Of a DNA stretch of 64,000 bases, positions 50,801 through 64,000 are shown piece after piece. A model generated the notes under the pieces. It was not told the origin of the DNA and made no database searches. It saw nothing but the letters and a program-made list of their open reading frames with translations. The stretch's first letter is position 1. Each line of letters starts with the position of its first letter. Source of the DNA: Monarcha castaneiventris obscurior. Its lineage: Eukaryota; Chordata; Aves; Passeriformes; Monarchidae. Both the position numbers and the translations under genes were made by a program. The stretch lies in contig JAMPIT010000434.1 in assembly GCA_026261815.1 (NCBI GenBank), positions 14,877,001 through 14,941,000 on the forward strand, written 5' to 3'.

Positions 50801-53800
50801 ATATTGGCTGTACATTAAAAAAGTATTTATTTTCTCAAGAGTATTTGGTAATCTCTAATAGGATTCTTTTTTCCTAATCCATTATAAACAGATGTTCTTC
50901 CCTTTTGTGGTGGGGGAGAGCAGCCTAAATTGAGTAAGATGATAGCAGTAGGGAGTGTTTCGTTGGAGAAGTTCACATTCTTAGGAGAATTGGGCAAATG
51001 TGACCTTTTTGGCCTACATGACTCATTGTAAGGTGTGTGGTTAACTTCCCATAGCAGAGGAAGCAACAACAGAACTTGGTATGGCTCTGATGGCCTTTTT
51101 TATCTCCCCACCCCCACATATACAAAGTACTGATATGCTGAAAGCAGAAATTGAGCAAAAGTAGGCAGTTTGTGTGATTTGGGCTTTTCTCAGTAAGTAT
51201 TGCACTGTGGAACAGCCTTGTGTCCTCCTCACAACTGCCTTTTACGTTTGACTTCTTCTTAGGAACTTAATTATAAAATGTTCCCCCACCTCTCCTAAAA
51301 AGGCAGTAATTAGTTTTCAACTTGTGATCCTTTGGGACTGTATATGTGGTTTCTTGCCTAGTTTGAATGGGGCCCAGTAACAGTGTCTTCCCCTCTGCCC
51401 CACTGGGTCAGCAATCACTTTAACAGATGGCCCCCTTCTCTGTATCCAGCTTAAAATTTTTCTTGTAAATATTAAATGGACGTGTTCCAGCTATTTACAC
51501 TCTGGGCTGGTGACTGTTTCTTAGGATGTATCCAGATGGGACATAGTATGAGCAAGGTGCGTAGAGACTTGTTAATACATTTCAGAACATATGGTCAAGC
51601 TTTTGGATGTGGCTCTGTGAGGCGAGTTCATTCGGCTGAAATAACATCCACTGCCCTTTCCTACAAACCTTCTTGGGTCTCTTTCTTCTGGCAGACGTTA
51701 ATGACTTAGTTATCTTCACCATGAATTCAGTAACACAAAAATTACTAAGAAGTAACTTGTGGCTGAAGAGACTCTGCTCAATTTTTCAAGTTAATTAAAA
51801 GGAAGTAATAACCTTAAATTATAACTAGAAGCAGTAGCATAATGAAACCGGACAGATTGTGAAATTTGAACAATGATGTCAGGTTTTCTATTACTTAAAT
51901 TACAACAGTGGTGACTTGACTTTGACAAAGGACTGACCTGGCACATGTTGCTATAAAAAGGTGTATAAAAACATATTTAAAAGTTAAAAAAAATGAAAAT
52001 GCCATCCTGAAGAATATGTACAAGGTGCGTTCAGCTTCATTGAAAATATAATAGGCATAAATTATGTAATCTGAAGATTCATTGGTTTTAATAGAAAGTA
52101 ACAATTGGAATGACTGTAACTGTAAAACTCCGGCAGTAACTTTGAGGTGCTACTTGGTGATGTGGTATCCATTAATTAGTTAGTTGTAATTTGCATGGAA
52201 TCAGGATAGTACCTTGGGCTATCTCTGCCAATTATTGTTTATCTGAACAAATTCCAAGACTTGTAATAAATACGTAGTTCATGTTCATTTTGGATGACTG
52301 GCTCCCCCAGAATTAAATCTGGGAGAAGGCCAGATCATGTTAACCCTCTCACCACAGGATGTTTGGTTAAAAACTTTTTAATGTCACTTGACCCAATGTT
52401 GTTCCTACATGTTATTTGGAAAAAATGTTCCTTTGCCCATGAATGCCTCCACATGAATTAGTTTCTCGGCACAGTGTAAGGTGACAGGGGTACAGGCTTT
52501 CCCTGTAAACCTGGACTTCCTGAAGTCATTTTTCCAGTGGGTATTAAGATCTTGAAGCCAAGCTTGAAGGCATGGCTTTCTGACAAAAGAACTTGTGTTT
52601 CCTTCAAAATTGAAATTAAGTTGTGGGAAGTGATTGGCCATTGCATACAGGATAAACCTCTCTGTTAATAACCCAGCTATGTAAGAATAGAAATTCCTGG
52701 CGGGTAATCTCACATGAGAGAACTATATGCACTTGCATTTTGATTGGATCTTGCTCTCTATGGATAATGTAGACTGGATTAATATTCCTAAAGCAGTGAG
52801 TGTTTGCTAGGAAGTACGAGAAAGGTATACAGGTTTATAGAAACAATGTTGATGGCTTGAATGACGAGCATGTTTCATCTGAATCAGGTACAGTGGTGTA
52901 GAAGCACTCGGTGGGGTTATTTTTTCCAGTGCTCATGTAGTTTATTGTGGTTTGTTTATTGTTGGTAATTCAATGGTAAATCCACCCTAGAACTGCTCAG
53001 GAAAGTGCTGAGTTTCAAATGGGGGGATCTGTTGTTTAAATTATTTGAATACGAATGCTAACATAAAAGGTTTTCTTACTCGTTGTGTTTATTTGCAATC
53101 AGTAAATGTCTCTGTCTTGGGAAGGTGTGTAAGCAATAGTAAGAAACCAGTGGTTGGGAGTTACTGGGATTGTATCTCCTTTAGAATGACCAGTGGTAGT
53201 GGATTTTTTTCCTTTTTGTATGATGAGGGCACCTTCTAAGTCAGTTGCGTTATTGATAATAGTAGGATTGTCTTTTTGGCTCTAAACTTCGTTTGGTTTA
53301 CAATAATGTGAGATTTGTGTCCTGCACTTGAAGTTGTGCTAGCATTGTAGTTTAAACAGGGGGATGCCTTTTAAACAAAAATGTGATGTTCCTGCAGCAT
53401 GCAGTTTGCTAGCCTGAACTTCTGACTGCATTTATTATCTCCATTTAAAATAAACCAACCATGTTTAAAAGTACTTTAAACAAAAGCAAGCAGTCAGAGA
53501 AATATTGCATAGGCTTTTGTCTTTCTTCTCTATGATTGAATTAAAATGGAGAATTTTTGCCTTGTTCTTTGTATTTGGTTTTACTCCCTCCTGTGTGAAT
53601 GATGAATGCTTGAATTCACCTCTGGAGAAGTAGTAGAAGTAGATTTGTTCGTGGTGTGGTGGCAGTGGAGGCAGACAGTGCTGGTGGTGTGCAGCAAAAG
53701 GGCTGCATGGGACAGGGTGAAGGGAACTGGGGAGCTGCCAGCACAGATCCTGTGCCGTGAGCCTTGGGTCGTCTTGGGGAGCTGCGTTCTGTGCTTTGGG

Positions 53801-56800
53801 ACACGACAGAAACACTTAAATCTAATAGTGGGTTGAAATAGTTTTGACTGTTGGTGATTAGGCAGTTGGCAACTAAACGTTACATTTTTTAATCTTGTGA
53901 GGTGGATTGACTGATGGATCTAATTTTGCTTTTCTATTTCTAGAAAAATCTGTTGTTAAAGTCAATGACTGGCCTTGCTTGGCTATGAATAAATTGCTTG
54001 GGATGTTTAGAGCTGGCAGCAAAAATTTTTTTCTCTGATAGAAAGTACTGGTTTTCAACTGGAGGTAAACCCTTACTCTGAAAATTGCATTTTGCTTGCT
54101 CCACCTTTTAACTTCCAGAACAGGACCTTTTAATTTACTCAGTAGTAGTTGCAGTCTTGCTGTATTTAAAAATTAGTTTTATAGGAAGTAACTTCAAACA
54201 TTTTGGAACGCTTTTTAAGAAAAAAATCCCTCAAAGATATTTCTACTTCATAAACTACTATAGACAGTGTTACAAAACTTTGTTAATAGCTTTCCCTCTA
54301 TCAGAAGAGCAGACTTTGCTGTTTTAATATTCCTTTTTAAAATTTGTACATTATTCTGAGTTTCCTGGATATGCTTACAGTGTAGAGGTTAGTATGTAGC
54401 TGACCAAAACATAATACCTAAAATCTGTCTTTACTGTCCTAGCCCTTCAAGCAATGTAATTATGTTGCTTCCAAGCGATAAGCCAAGGCAATTTACAGAT
54501 TACTGGAATGCTTGAAAACACTGACCTTTCAGGTCACTCAGAGCACTCCTATTATGCAGAGATTGCTGTGGCACTGTTGTAATGTGCTGGCCTGTCACAT
54601 GCTGACTAACTTGCAGAAAGCTTTGATGCAGCTGTTTTAAAAATGCTTTTGCTGACTGATAGGCACTTAGGCTACTGCCTGTGAACAAAGCCAGCTCTCA
54701 TTCCATGCTTTTAGCCCCCATTTTCTATAACAACACTTCTTCCCTGCTGACTACACACACAGTTCTTATCTGGGCCCAATTGTTGACTTGTCTCCATTTA
54801 AATTGTGTTTGTGTTAATTTTCACATCAAAAATAGTCGTGTGTTTGAGAGAGATTCGGTTTGTGTGGTTTATTCAGAGCTGCTGCAAACAAGCAGCCTTA
54901 AAAAGTTCATGTGGTGGCTTTAAAGAGTGGGTGGATTAGGGAGAAGAAAGTGTGTGTGACCGGGCAGAGCAGGGGAGGGAAGGGATTAAAAAACAATGGT
55001 CCTTTATTGATGACGAATACAGTGGAAAGCAGTTTACTGCAATGTAGCATATATTCTATAGTTTGAGCTCTAATGTCTTTTCTCAAATTGGTGTGAAGAA
55101 TAATAAAAATTTAACAAACGTTTCCATGTACTGTGTGATGATTAATGGGTGTCGTATATGGGAATTATGCCAGTACCTTCTTCAGTACTAGACACAGGGC
55201 TAGAACATGAATAAAGATTAAGATGACTTGATTTTTTTGTTTACTATCTTTACTTTTATTTAGTTTTATTAATAGTTGTTAGATCTGGTAGTGTCTGAAT
55301 TGCAGAGATCATGGGGAGAGGAGAAATAAATACAAAAGAGTAAAACCTTTAATGCCAGTAGCCTGGTGAGACTGTTAGAAGGATAAATTGGTTTTTTTCT
55401 TCCCCAAAACACAGAGAATCTGTATTCTCACTGAAAATAAGATGCTGGGTATTTGGGGGAAGTAGATGTCTGATCCAAGTAAGACTCCACATAAGAAGCA
55501 CACCCGTTACCTATGAAGGGCAAGTTCAGCAATTCACAATTTAGTCTTTGTTACCAAGGAATGTGTTTATATTTAATGTATTATATTGGTTGCCTGTACC
55601 TCAGATTCTAAGCCTGTTTGAGTTCAGTGCATTTGGATCAAAAACTAAGCATCTCTATTCTATTCTGCTGAGAAGTGGAAAACAAAGAGGGAACATCTGA
55701 TTGATATTTTATGTATGTGTCATGTATGGCATTTTACATAATTCTGAGACAGAGCTTCTGTTGTACATTATGGCATCATTGTCCCTTTGTTTAGGGGAGT
55801 GGGTCATCAGGTATTCACCTGTTCACTGCAATTCCAGTAGCTGCAAAATATGCACAGCCTGTGCCTAAAATCTCTTGAAGCAGTAGTGTATATTCAAGGA
55901 TAAGCACTGGTGTACATAAAATTGCCTTTGCTCTTTGACCACGTACTACACAGTGACAATGCACTAAAGCATAAAATTCAAGTTGTAAAAGAATGGCGTA
56001 TATTTTTCCTGCTATAACAATGCAATGAAGAGAATCGAATGAGTAATGATTTTACAGCAGGAACCCAACTGAACAGCGTTGTTACATAGTGAGTGTTTTC
56101 TTTTTTGGGTATAAAGTCTGTATTTGTGTGATGGTTGGTAGGACAAAAATATTTGGGTTTTGTATATATTTTTGTATGTATTTTGTAGTTGCACCGTAAC
56201 TTTCATAGAAGAAAACATTTTCCACAGCTCAGTTCAACATGTGGTAATCTGGATCAATTTAAGTGGCACAAGGAGACAAAAAGGATGCATAACTTACACA
56301 TGTTGATAACATTACAGTATCTTTGAGAGGATTACATTTCAGAAGAAATTACTTCTGAAGGTGAACCTACAGAAATGAGTGGAAAAGATGCAACTAAATC
56401 AATACATTGATACAAGAGGTACAGATTTAGATATTGTCACTGCACTTTTGCAGATCATTAGAAGTTGCATGACTGTGAAGGTATGACTATTATCAGTCAA
56501 GCTTTGAAAGCATTCTGGCAGGAAGTTATGTTTTGCTGTTCAATTCTCGCTTTCATTATAAAATTGTACTACAGCTGTCTTGGCTGGAACTACTCTTTCA
56601 TGTCTCATCTTTCTGATCAAGTTTTTCACTTTTTTTTATCCTCACTTATTTAGTCTTTAGGATTTTTCTTTCCAAAGAGTAGTCTGGTTTGAATGGTTTC
56701 TCTTCATGGTCTCCTGATAGGTTTTTCTGCTGAACTGACTCATCAAACAGATTTGTCTGGTGTCCTAAAGCTAAACTCTTGTGGTTACATCCTCATTTCG

Positions 56801-59800
56801 GGAGACGCTCCTTTGAAAAAAACTATGGCTTGCTGAATTTTCAGGTCTGTAGATAACTCAGTTGCTTTCTTCCTCAGTATCTCATTCTTGTTGACAGGTA
56901 ACTTGATAGTTTTTTGGGGCAACAGTTAAATGAACTGTAGCTGCAATCTAGGATAAACAGGTAATTCACCAAAATTATACTGGCTTTTCAGCTGTTAACC
57001 AAGTGCTTACCCAGTTTCTTCTCCAGCTGGTTGGATAAACAACTAGAATGTCATTCATACTTTTCCATTTCAAAAAATGTGCTGAGTAAACGAGAAAGAC
57101 ATCTGCCCATTAAGCACAGATGGGAAATACTCGCTAAGAGGTGGATTTGATGGGTAGCATCTCTCAGTAATTATGTATAGACTTTTATTTTTAGTCTTGG
57201 TGTTCAGAGTTCCTCTTCTGAAATAGTCTACGTGCTTCTCATCTTCACCATAGCTTGGCTTGCAATCAGGAATTAATCTTGATGAAATGATGATGACCGA
57301 GGGAGAGAGCAGCTTCTCATAGGTCTGGCTCTGCTTGAGTTACTGCATAGCTGATTTATTTCAAAGTTGAATTGAAGCCATGACATCCGCTATTACATTA
57401 TGGACACACCTTGATGTAGTGGTTAGTTTGGGATTCTTCACTTGATGTGTCTTATCTGTGCAAAATAAAAACGGTGTACTTGAACATAATTCATTTTTTT
57501 GTTTCCCTGTTTCTAAAAGGTACCAAATGGAAAGCTATAGAAAATAATTTGTGATGTCTGTATTAGGTACTTAGAGCTGAGAGTGAAGGTAGTTCTTCAG
57601 ACCTGTACAGACAGGGACACCACCAGCAGTTTAACTGTAAAGGCAGTTCTAAAAATGCCACAAAAATCTCCTTCTGTTTAACCTGCCAACAGAAAGGTTT
57701 TGGTGTTACAGTGCTAGTGTGTCTAGATTTTCGTTGTCAGACATACATGATGGCCATCAAACTTCTGCCAGTATTTACTGGGGTTTATTTGTAGCTTTCT
57801 TTAATACCTCAGTAATTTTTATTTTTGTTAGTGAGTGCTTGTAGAGTGTGCAAACTTTCTTCTTCCTCTTCTCAATATTAAAAACAAGTCTATGAAAGTA
57901 ATGAACACTCATGTAAATAAGAGCATTACTTTTGGTCGTGTTGGATTATGTTTTTGTGGACTGGTATAAATGGCTTAGGCTAAATATTCTTTCAACTTGC
58001 GCTGGAGTAGACTAAATTTTTTGGTGGTAGGGAAAAGAGCCTCTAAAATGTATTATGGAACAAATGTAAAGTGAACCCCCTAAAAAGCAAAAATGCTTTG
58101 CAATTTAGCTTTACCGTTCTGTCAGACTTGTTTAGGCTGAGTTCCAGGTGCAAACTTCAGATACTACAGTTCTCTGTGTTTTGATGCTTATCACTTGCTT
58201 ACATGGGAAGCTCAGATTTCATCTTGTACAAAGTGTGTATCCAGTGTTAATAGCAGTAGCAAAAGAATAACTGAACTGAAAATATGCTTATATTGTATCC
58301 TAAAAATAAAACCTAAAGTACTGCTTTTGAAAATTACTTCAAAGTAATACTGATATTTGCATTTAATTGTACAGATGCGATGATGTGTTCTATGTAGGAG
58401 CGTGAGGCTGTAGGATATCTGAAATAGTGGTGTTAATCTGTTCTATACCTAATGCTTTACTAACAGCCTTCCCTCCAGTTTGGAGAGAGAAGCTATACCC
58501 TGCAGAAACTACACTTCTGTGAAGTGTCACTGCCATTGGTCTCAATATTTAAGTCTGTTAAGTACATGCATCAATAATCTGCACTATTGTTATGGTAAAG
58601 CATGTGTTGTCTTTGATCTTTTGAGGGTAAACATGGCTTGGGAACACTGACTCCTAAGCTGACAATACACTGTCAAGGAAAAATGTCATCAGTGTGATAA
58701 ATGCATGCAAACTGATAATTGGTACATGCTCGTGAAACATTAATGTGTTCGATTTATCAGTATTGGGTAGCTAAAATCCTTAGTTTACTGTGTAAGTTGC
58801 AAGATGTAAAGCAAAGGTGGAATGGGAAAAGAGCTTTTAAGTGCTTTTTTTCCCTGTATTGCCTTGTAATAACTTAGTTCCTTAAGAAAAGGTCATTAAG
58901 CAATCCTAAAAATATGTTGCTGATTTATCCAAGGCCCATGTTGTCACAAAATTGGCCTTTTGTATCCTTTACTTTCAGGTGCCAATATGCACCTGGTTAT
59001 TGGGGTGCTGGTGGTGAGGAGCATCCAAGGGCAAGAGTGTGGTACAAGTCAGGTTCTGCTCTTGAAAGAATTTGTGTTTAGCTGTGGAATTAAGTTACAT
59101 TGTTTTGATGTGTACCTTCCCCCTCAAGAGTCAAGGTGCTGACTCACATCGGGCAAGAGTGTGGGAGCCCTTCTGCCATTGATTTCCTTTTTTTCCTCTG
59201 TGGAACAGATTGGAGTTAATGCACAGCAGTGTGAACAAATATTTTCGGAGTGGGAAAATACAGCTAAGTGGGATTTCTGTTACCCTTCTTCCTTGCTTCT
59301 TTTTGAACTTGTCACTCTTGAGGTGAATTTGTTTTTGTCAATTAAAGTCTTAACTTGCTTTAGAATATGAAACTTAGAGATAAGGGGCAAGACTTGAAAT
59401 TTCTGCACTAGTTATTTCCCCTGGTCAGTAACCTTTCTGTAGTTTTCTTAGAATTTATTGTATTCAGAATGTTGAAGTTCAATAGAGCTGCTTTCTGTAG
59501 CACAGGGAGTGCTGAGGTAATCCAGGGGTGAGGTAAAGACTGTGTAAACTTGTGTGTTTTCAGGTTGTGGACTGGAGTGTCAGGTTATAGTTTTGCAGTT
59601 TTTCTTTCTTGCAGTTTTTAATGTGAAGTATAATCAGAACTTTTAAAAGCACAGAAATTTTTTCTTGTTTAAGTGCTTTGAGCTTGCCAGCTCCATTTTT
59701 AAATACGGTTCCAGGTATCTAGAAGATGCAGTTCTGTAGAAGCACAATGCATATTTTAACATAGCCTTGATAATTTCTGCCCACGTAGTTTCCTTGCATA

Positions 59801-62800
59801 CTTGGAAATGTGCATTCCAGAGTGGTGATGAATGGACATGATGCAGTTTTGGTAAGAATATAATCCTGTATCGTTGATACACTTGAAATTGTGGGAATAG
59901 AATTTAAGAGTGTCGTGTGGTTAAAGCTACTGGTGAGGCAGTTTGTTCCACTGAAATGAGTTTATTTTTAATTGCTGATGTAAACACAAAAGTAGCTTTG
60001 TGACCATTTTTAAGGTTAACTTTTGGCTTTCTGGATGTGTCTTTAATTTCCCCTTCAATGTTTTTAGGTATACTTGGGCTTTTTGTTACTTTAAAACTGA
60101 ATTGGGGAAGTAGAAGGTCAAGTTGAAACTGCAAAAGGCAGGCCTTGAAGCTATTTGATTTGAAAGATTGTAATTTTAGGTAATTGAAGCTTTCTAGATT
60201 TGCATACTGGGTTTTATGTGTTAGTTCATCTACAATGGTGGAAATAATTGAAAGTCTACCAAATGGATTTTCATGAGAAGAATTGCTTTTGAAGTGTGCT
60301 GTTTTGTATGGTATGCATAAGGCAACTTGCTGCTAGAAAGTTCTGATCTGGTCAACAATTATTGCTCTTTAGCGTGTTAGTGAATTCCCTTGTTCCATTC
60401 CTCTACTTTGATGTGCAAACAGAAAAGAAAGAAATCCTAGCTATATGTCTGTCTGAAACGATGTGATGGTTATGTAAATCTGAATACCTACAGAGGTCAG
60501 TTTGAAGCCTGGGTACAGTCTCTTGGCCAGTAATTACTCTGTCATTTTTTTCCAGTGACTGTAGCCAATGTCTCTTCTGCCCTTGCTTCATGAGGGGAGG
60601 GAAGGAGACTGGGTGTTGGCTCCTGACTCAGTGAGTGAGAAAGGCTGGGGTAATTCTTCAGTCTGGGGTTTGTAGGAATTCAGCTATTTGAAGTGGGAGT
60701 AGAGATGCAGTCTACAAAAGAAAATCCAACCCCAAAAAACCAAGAACATGATGTTTTTAAAAAGTGCTTTTCTTAAGTTACTATATAGTGGTTTGTATCC
60801 AGCTTTTCTGAAGAGGTCTGGGTGTGAACCAATGGTATAGTGAAAGGCAGTGTTGGGATTGCTGCCAGTAGTAAATCAAAGAGGAGAATTGTGATCAGGG
60901 CAACTGATGGTGCTGGGCAGTGTCTCAGGCCTGCTTTTAGTGCCTCTTGTCCAGTCTTGGACACGACTCCCTGATGGAGCTGGTTTCATTGCTGCTCTTT
61001 AAGAAGATGAGGAGGTATGATTGAAATAAAAAGATGTTTTGGGTGGCAGGGTCACCCCTGTTGCTGTTCCATGTCCTTTTAAGGGAAGGGAAAAGTGTGG
61101 ACATGTCTTACTGGTTCTTCTTGCTTGCTGGTTCTTCTGGAGCTGCTGTTATTTTCTCCTGTGCTTGTTAGTGGCCTTGGCTCCTGAAGAGAAGGAATGA
61201 ATCACTTAAAAAAAAAAAAGAGGAAAATATTAATAAATTGGAAAGTAGAAAAATAAGTATTTTCTATAAAACATGCTTGTAAGTCTTCCTTTGGCAAAAA
61301 TGAGTCTTTTGCCTTCTGGAATAAAATATCCATATTTTGCAAATACCTAATACTATAGCCAGGATTAAGAGTAAAAAAAAATCCCACTCTGTAACTGGCT
61401 GTGAATAAGAAATTGTGTTACCCATCAAAGCAGCAGCGAGGGTTATCAAAGTGTCTGCAGGTATGTTGTTATCTGGGCAGTGTTTCTACATTCTAGTCAA
61501 TGAATAACTCACCTGAGAAGTTTCCTGCTTTTATTGTGCTAGCTTCCCTTCTTGGCTGCTGCTTCTCCATCCCAGGAAAGCCATCATCAGTGCTGGGCTG
61601 ATTCCTTGTTTCAGTTCAGAGTAGCTTTGCAAATGAAGGAGATCCTCTGTGCCGAGAATGAAAGCAGCCTTAAGCCTTAGGCTTTTGCTGCTCCTTAACC
61701 CTTTGTATTGTCAAGTAGTGGCCTCAAGGTGCTGTTCTAATGAGATACTCGATGTACTCCCATGGACTCCTTCTGACAGCAGACTTTGCTCCAGGTCCCC
61801 TGGCTGCTGTGCCTTGCCTCGGTTATGTTTAGGACACCTGTTCACTTGGTTCACACAACTGAGTTCCTTTTTCTTAGACCCCGTTCGCCCTTTGCACCAC
61901 TCTTTGGAAACTGAACCTTCACAATCACTTTGATTTTTCATAGTAGCAGTGGATAAATTTAATTTATATTACACAGACACTAAACAAAAAGGGTGTGAAA
62001 ATGAAGATGTTGACCGAGCTGTAGAAAGATGCTCCTTGGGATGTGGGCTGCTGAATGCAATGGAACAACTTAGTATAAAAAAGCAAAGGACTTTTTTCCC
62101 CCATCTCTTCTCCTGCACTATATTGTTCAGAATTTAAATACTAGTTATACTTACTAATACATCTTAGTGGTTTTTTCTTTCCACACCTTCAACTTATTAC
62201 CCATTTTTGAGTTCTGTCAGAGCTGTGTTACTCAGTTTTGAGATTGAATGCAAGGACAATTGCAGCATGCTATTTCTTTTCTGTAACACCTACTAATCAT
62301 TAATTCATTAGCTTTAGAAAGAGTTTTTCCAGCAGGAAAATCCTGGAATAGACTGATGTGCATATAATCAAGGAGAGACTGACACTTTACTCACAACTGT
62401 CTCTCAAAGTGTAGTAGACTGTACCTGCTTAAACAGATAACTTTTTCAAGGTGGGTGTTTTTGAAAAATAGGAGGATCCATTTCATGGTAAAGTAATATG
62501 GAATCTAGATGTTAATAGGATGGGGATAGTCCTTTTTGCTGAGAAAAAAAATGAGGTGTTTTCTGCTTTCTGCACTTGCCTGATAAGAAAGTTTAGGAAT
62601 GTTTACCTTGTTGATAACTGAATAAGCTTTTTGAATGCTGTGGTGGGGTTTGTTATGTTGTCCTCCCATCTGAGTCTCCTGTCTGTCCCTTGCTGGGGGG
62701 TATGGCAGTGCTGCTCTAGTTCTCATTCTCTCCTCTCCCAGTGACTTCTTGGACTTGTTTCTCTTCCTCTTTCAATTCACAAGCACTGCATTTGAAAGTA

Positions 62801-63974
62801 AAACAGACCCCTGCTGTGTTCCCTGTAATGTGCTTTTTAAACCAAACTATTTGTTGCCATTGTCTCCTTACTCCAAAGTCACTAAAAACTTTCGAACCCA
62901 GGAAGTTAACTCTTTTTCAAGGAGCTGTAAGACTTAACATTATTCACCACCTCTTTCTCTTTGAACTCTTATATTTCTGTATTCGTGATTTGAGACTTGC
63001 TTTCTTTGAATGTGTGAGGTTAATGTGAGCTCAGAGCTGTACTGTGTTCTGAAGATGCTAAAATTGAACCTTCTTAACTGACAGTTCCCCAAGCTGAGGG
63101 TGGGAAGATGCCATCTGGGTGTGTGGTTGTTCAGGGTGGGGAAAGACACTTTTCCTTTAATTTCTTACTTAAAGTGGTTGGTTGAGATTCAGAGGAAGAA
63201 ATTTTGTACCTTACAAGCAGGGCAGGGGTGAAAGTCTTACTGTAAGCCCAGTGACATATTTCTTCATACTGAGCTTCAAGGGGTAAAATGTCAGGGGAAT
63301 TTTGAAGAGGAATTTTCCTATGTAGGCTACTCTTTTATTGTCAGGATGGAAGATGTCAAGGCCATTATTGTGCACCTGTAACTGGAACTGTAATTCAAGG
63401 CTCTTAAACATTTGTTCATACTTGGAAGCTCTGAGTAGTATCTTGAAAAACCAAGCTCTGTCTTAGTGGAATACTGTTGCCCATTCTGAGGCTCTCATTT
63501 GACAGATCTTCAGAGTATAATGATCTAAAATTTGTGGTGCAGCACTTGATAACTAGGTTATGATTCTCTTGATTAGAAACAAGGTGAGAAGCAGTCTGTC
63601 TTCCGGTGAAGTGCATGAAAGCTTTGATTACTGCACTGATGTGTATATTCACGTTGGTAATTCCTTGGTGGACATATCTGTTACTTGTTTATATTTTGGT
63701 TTTGTATTTTTAAAATAAAAAGCTGTAGTCAGATACAGAAGATTTATTTAGGCTTCTTATATAAAGCTAATACAGGATCATTTTGCTTTCTTTGATACTG
63801 ATACTGCGCTCTTCTCCTTCCCCAAGGGAAAAAGCAACTGGAATAACTCCAGCTGATGTTCTTTATGAGTGACAAAACACTGATGCCGAGCTGTGTGTAA
63901 GAGTAAAGATGGAGCCTGTGTCTGCAGTTGGATGATTGGATTTGGTTTCAGAAATGTGCTGGAAATGTGACTTA

Positions 63975-64000
63975 CATAGAATCACAGAGTAATTAAGGTT
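63975..64000 (-). mobile_element. CR1 3' tail, truncated by the window end
   Basis: CATAGAATCACAGAGTAATT followed by AAGGTT is the reverse complement of a CR1 3' tail and the start of its 3' UTR. The body of the element would lie beyond 64000, inside TJP1 intron 1 and antisense to the gene. Confidence 0.8.

Larger units (their letters stand above)
45478..64000 (+). other. TJP1: TJP1 intron 1 (partial, continues past the window)
   Basis: It begins with the donor gtaagg at 45478. I find no sequence resembling the second coding exon (whose product starts MEETAIWEQH in human) before the window ends, so the intron exceeds 18.5 kb. This agrees with the very long first intron known for the gene. 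The first 400-700 bases continue the CpG island; the rest is AT-rich. Apart from an A run (47859-47877), a shorter one at 61208-61219 and the CR1 start at 63975, I see no repeats. Open frames of 60-95 codons inside it look like chance. Sampled lines show more T than A on the + strand, as expected of a transcribed strand. Confidence 0.8.

Noticed and set aside
59137..59147. TGCTGACTCAC, a MAF/AP-1-like site in TJP1 intron 1
   Set aside because: A single motif of this length is expected several times by chance in 64 kb, and nothing around it adds support.
1..64000. CRISPR arrays, operons, phage or other prokaryotic systems
   Set aside because: The only regular array is the minisatellite, whose units abut without spacers. 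Base composition, CR1 elements and the spliced exon show a vertebrate nuclear genome.

Overview
This is vertebrate nuclear DNA, almost certainly avian. It is AT-rich with low gene density. The only transposable elements I can recognise are CR1 LINE fragments with the typical 3' tails of degenerate 8-9 bp repeats (ATTCTGTG / GATTCTCTG types). There are no Alu/B1-like SINEs, no bacterial-style operons and no tRNA or rRNA genes that I can see. CR1-dominated, repeat-poor DNA with one strong CpG island fits a bird; a turtle or crocodile cannot be excluded from the sequence alone.

The one gene I can identify is on the + strand near 45.4 kb. A CpG island (about 44.55-45.90 kb) contains an ATG at 45445 followed by 11 codons, MSARAAAASTK, and then a consensus splice donor (AAG|gtaagg). 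The first eight residues match the N-terminus of tight junction protein 1 (TJP1, ZO-1), whose first coding exon is known to be tiny and to be followed by a very long intron. I therefore read 45478-64000 as TJP1 intron 1. Exon 2 is not in the window. The promoter has GC boxes, three NotI sites, a long polypyrimidine tract, a 7-codon upstream ORF and an in-frame stop 19 codons before the ATG.

From 1 to about 44.5 kb the window is intergenic, or possibly the intron of a longer TJP1 transcript starting further upstream. It holds a 37-bp minisatellite (692-1207) and CR1 copies at 3952-4955 (-), 6170-6227 (+), 15650-16800 (+, with internal deletions) and 32292-32440 (-). It also holds microsatellites, the largest a pure 29-unit GGAA array at 42522-42637, and two small CpG-rich patches at 34.1 kb and 43.4 kb that could be alternative upstream promoters. 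Another CR1 copy begins at 63975 and runs off the window.

Nearly all open reading frames here are chance, repeat-derived or CpG-island artefacts. I found no convincing new biological system. The observations most worth checking are the possible alternative TJP1 promoters, the frame-rotating minisatellite, the purine/pyrimidine domain upstream of TJP1, and the transcription-type base skew that appears to begin at the TJP1 exon.
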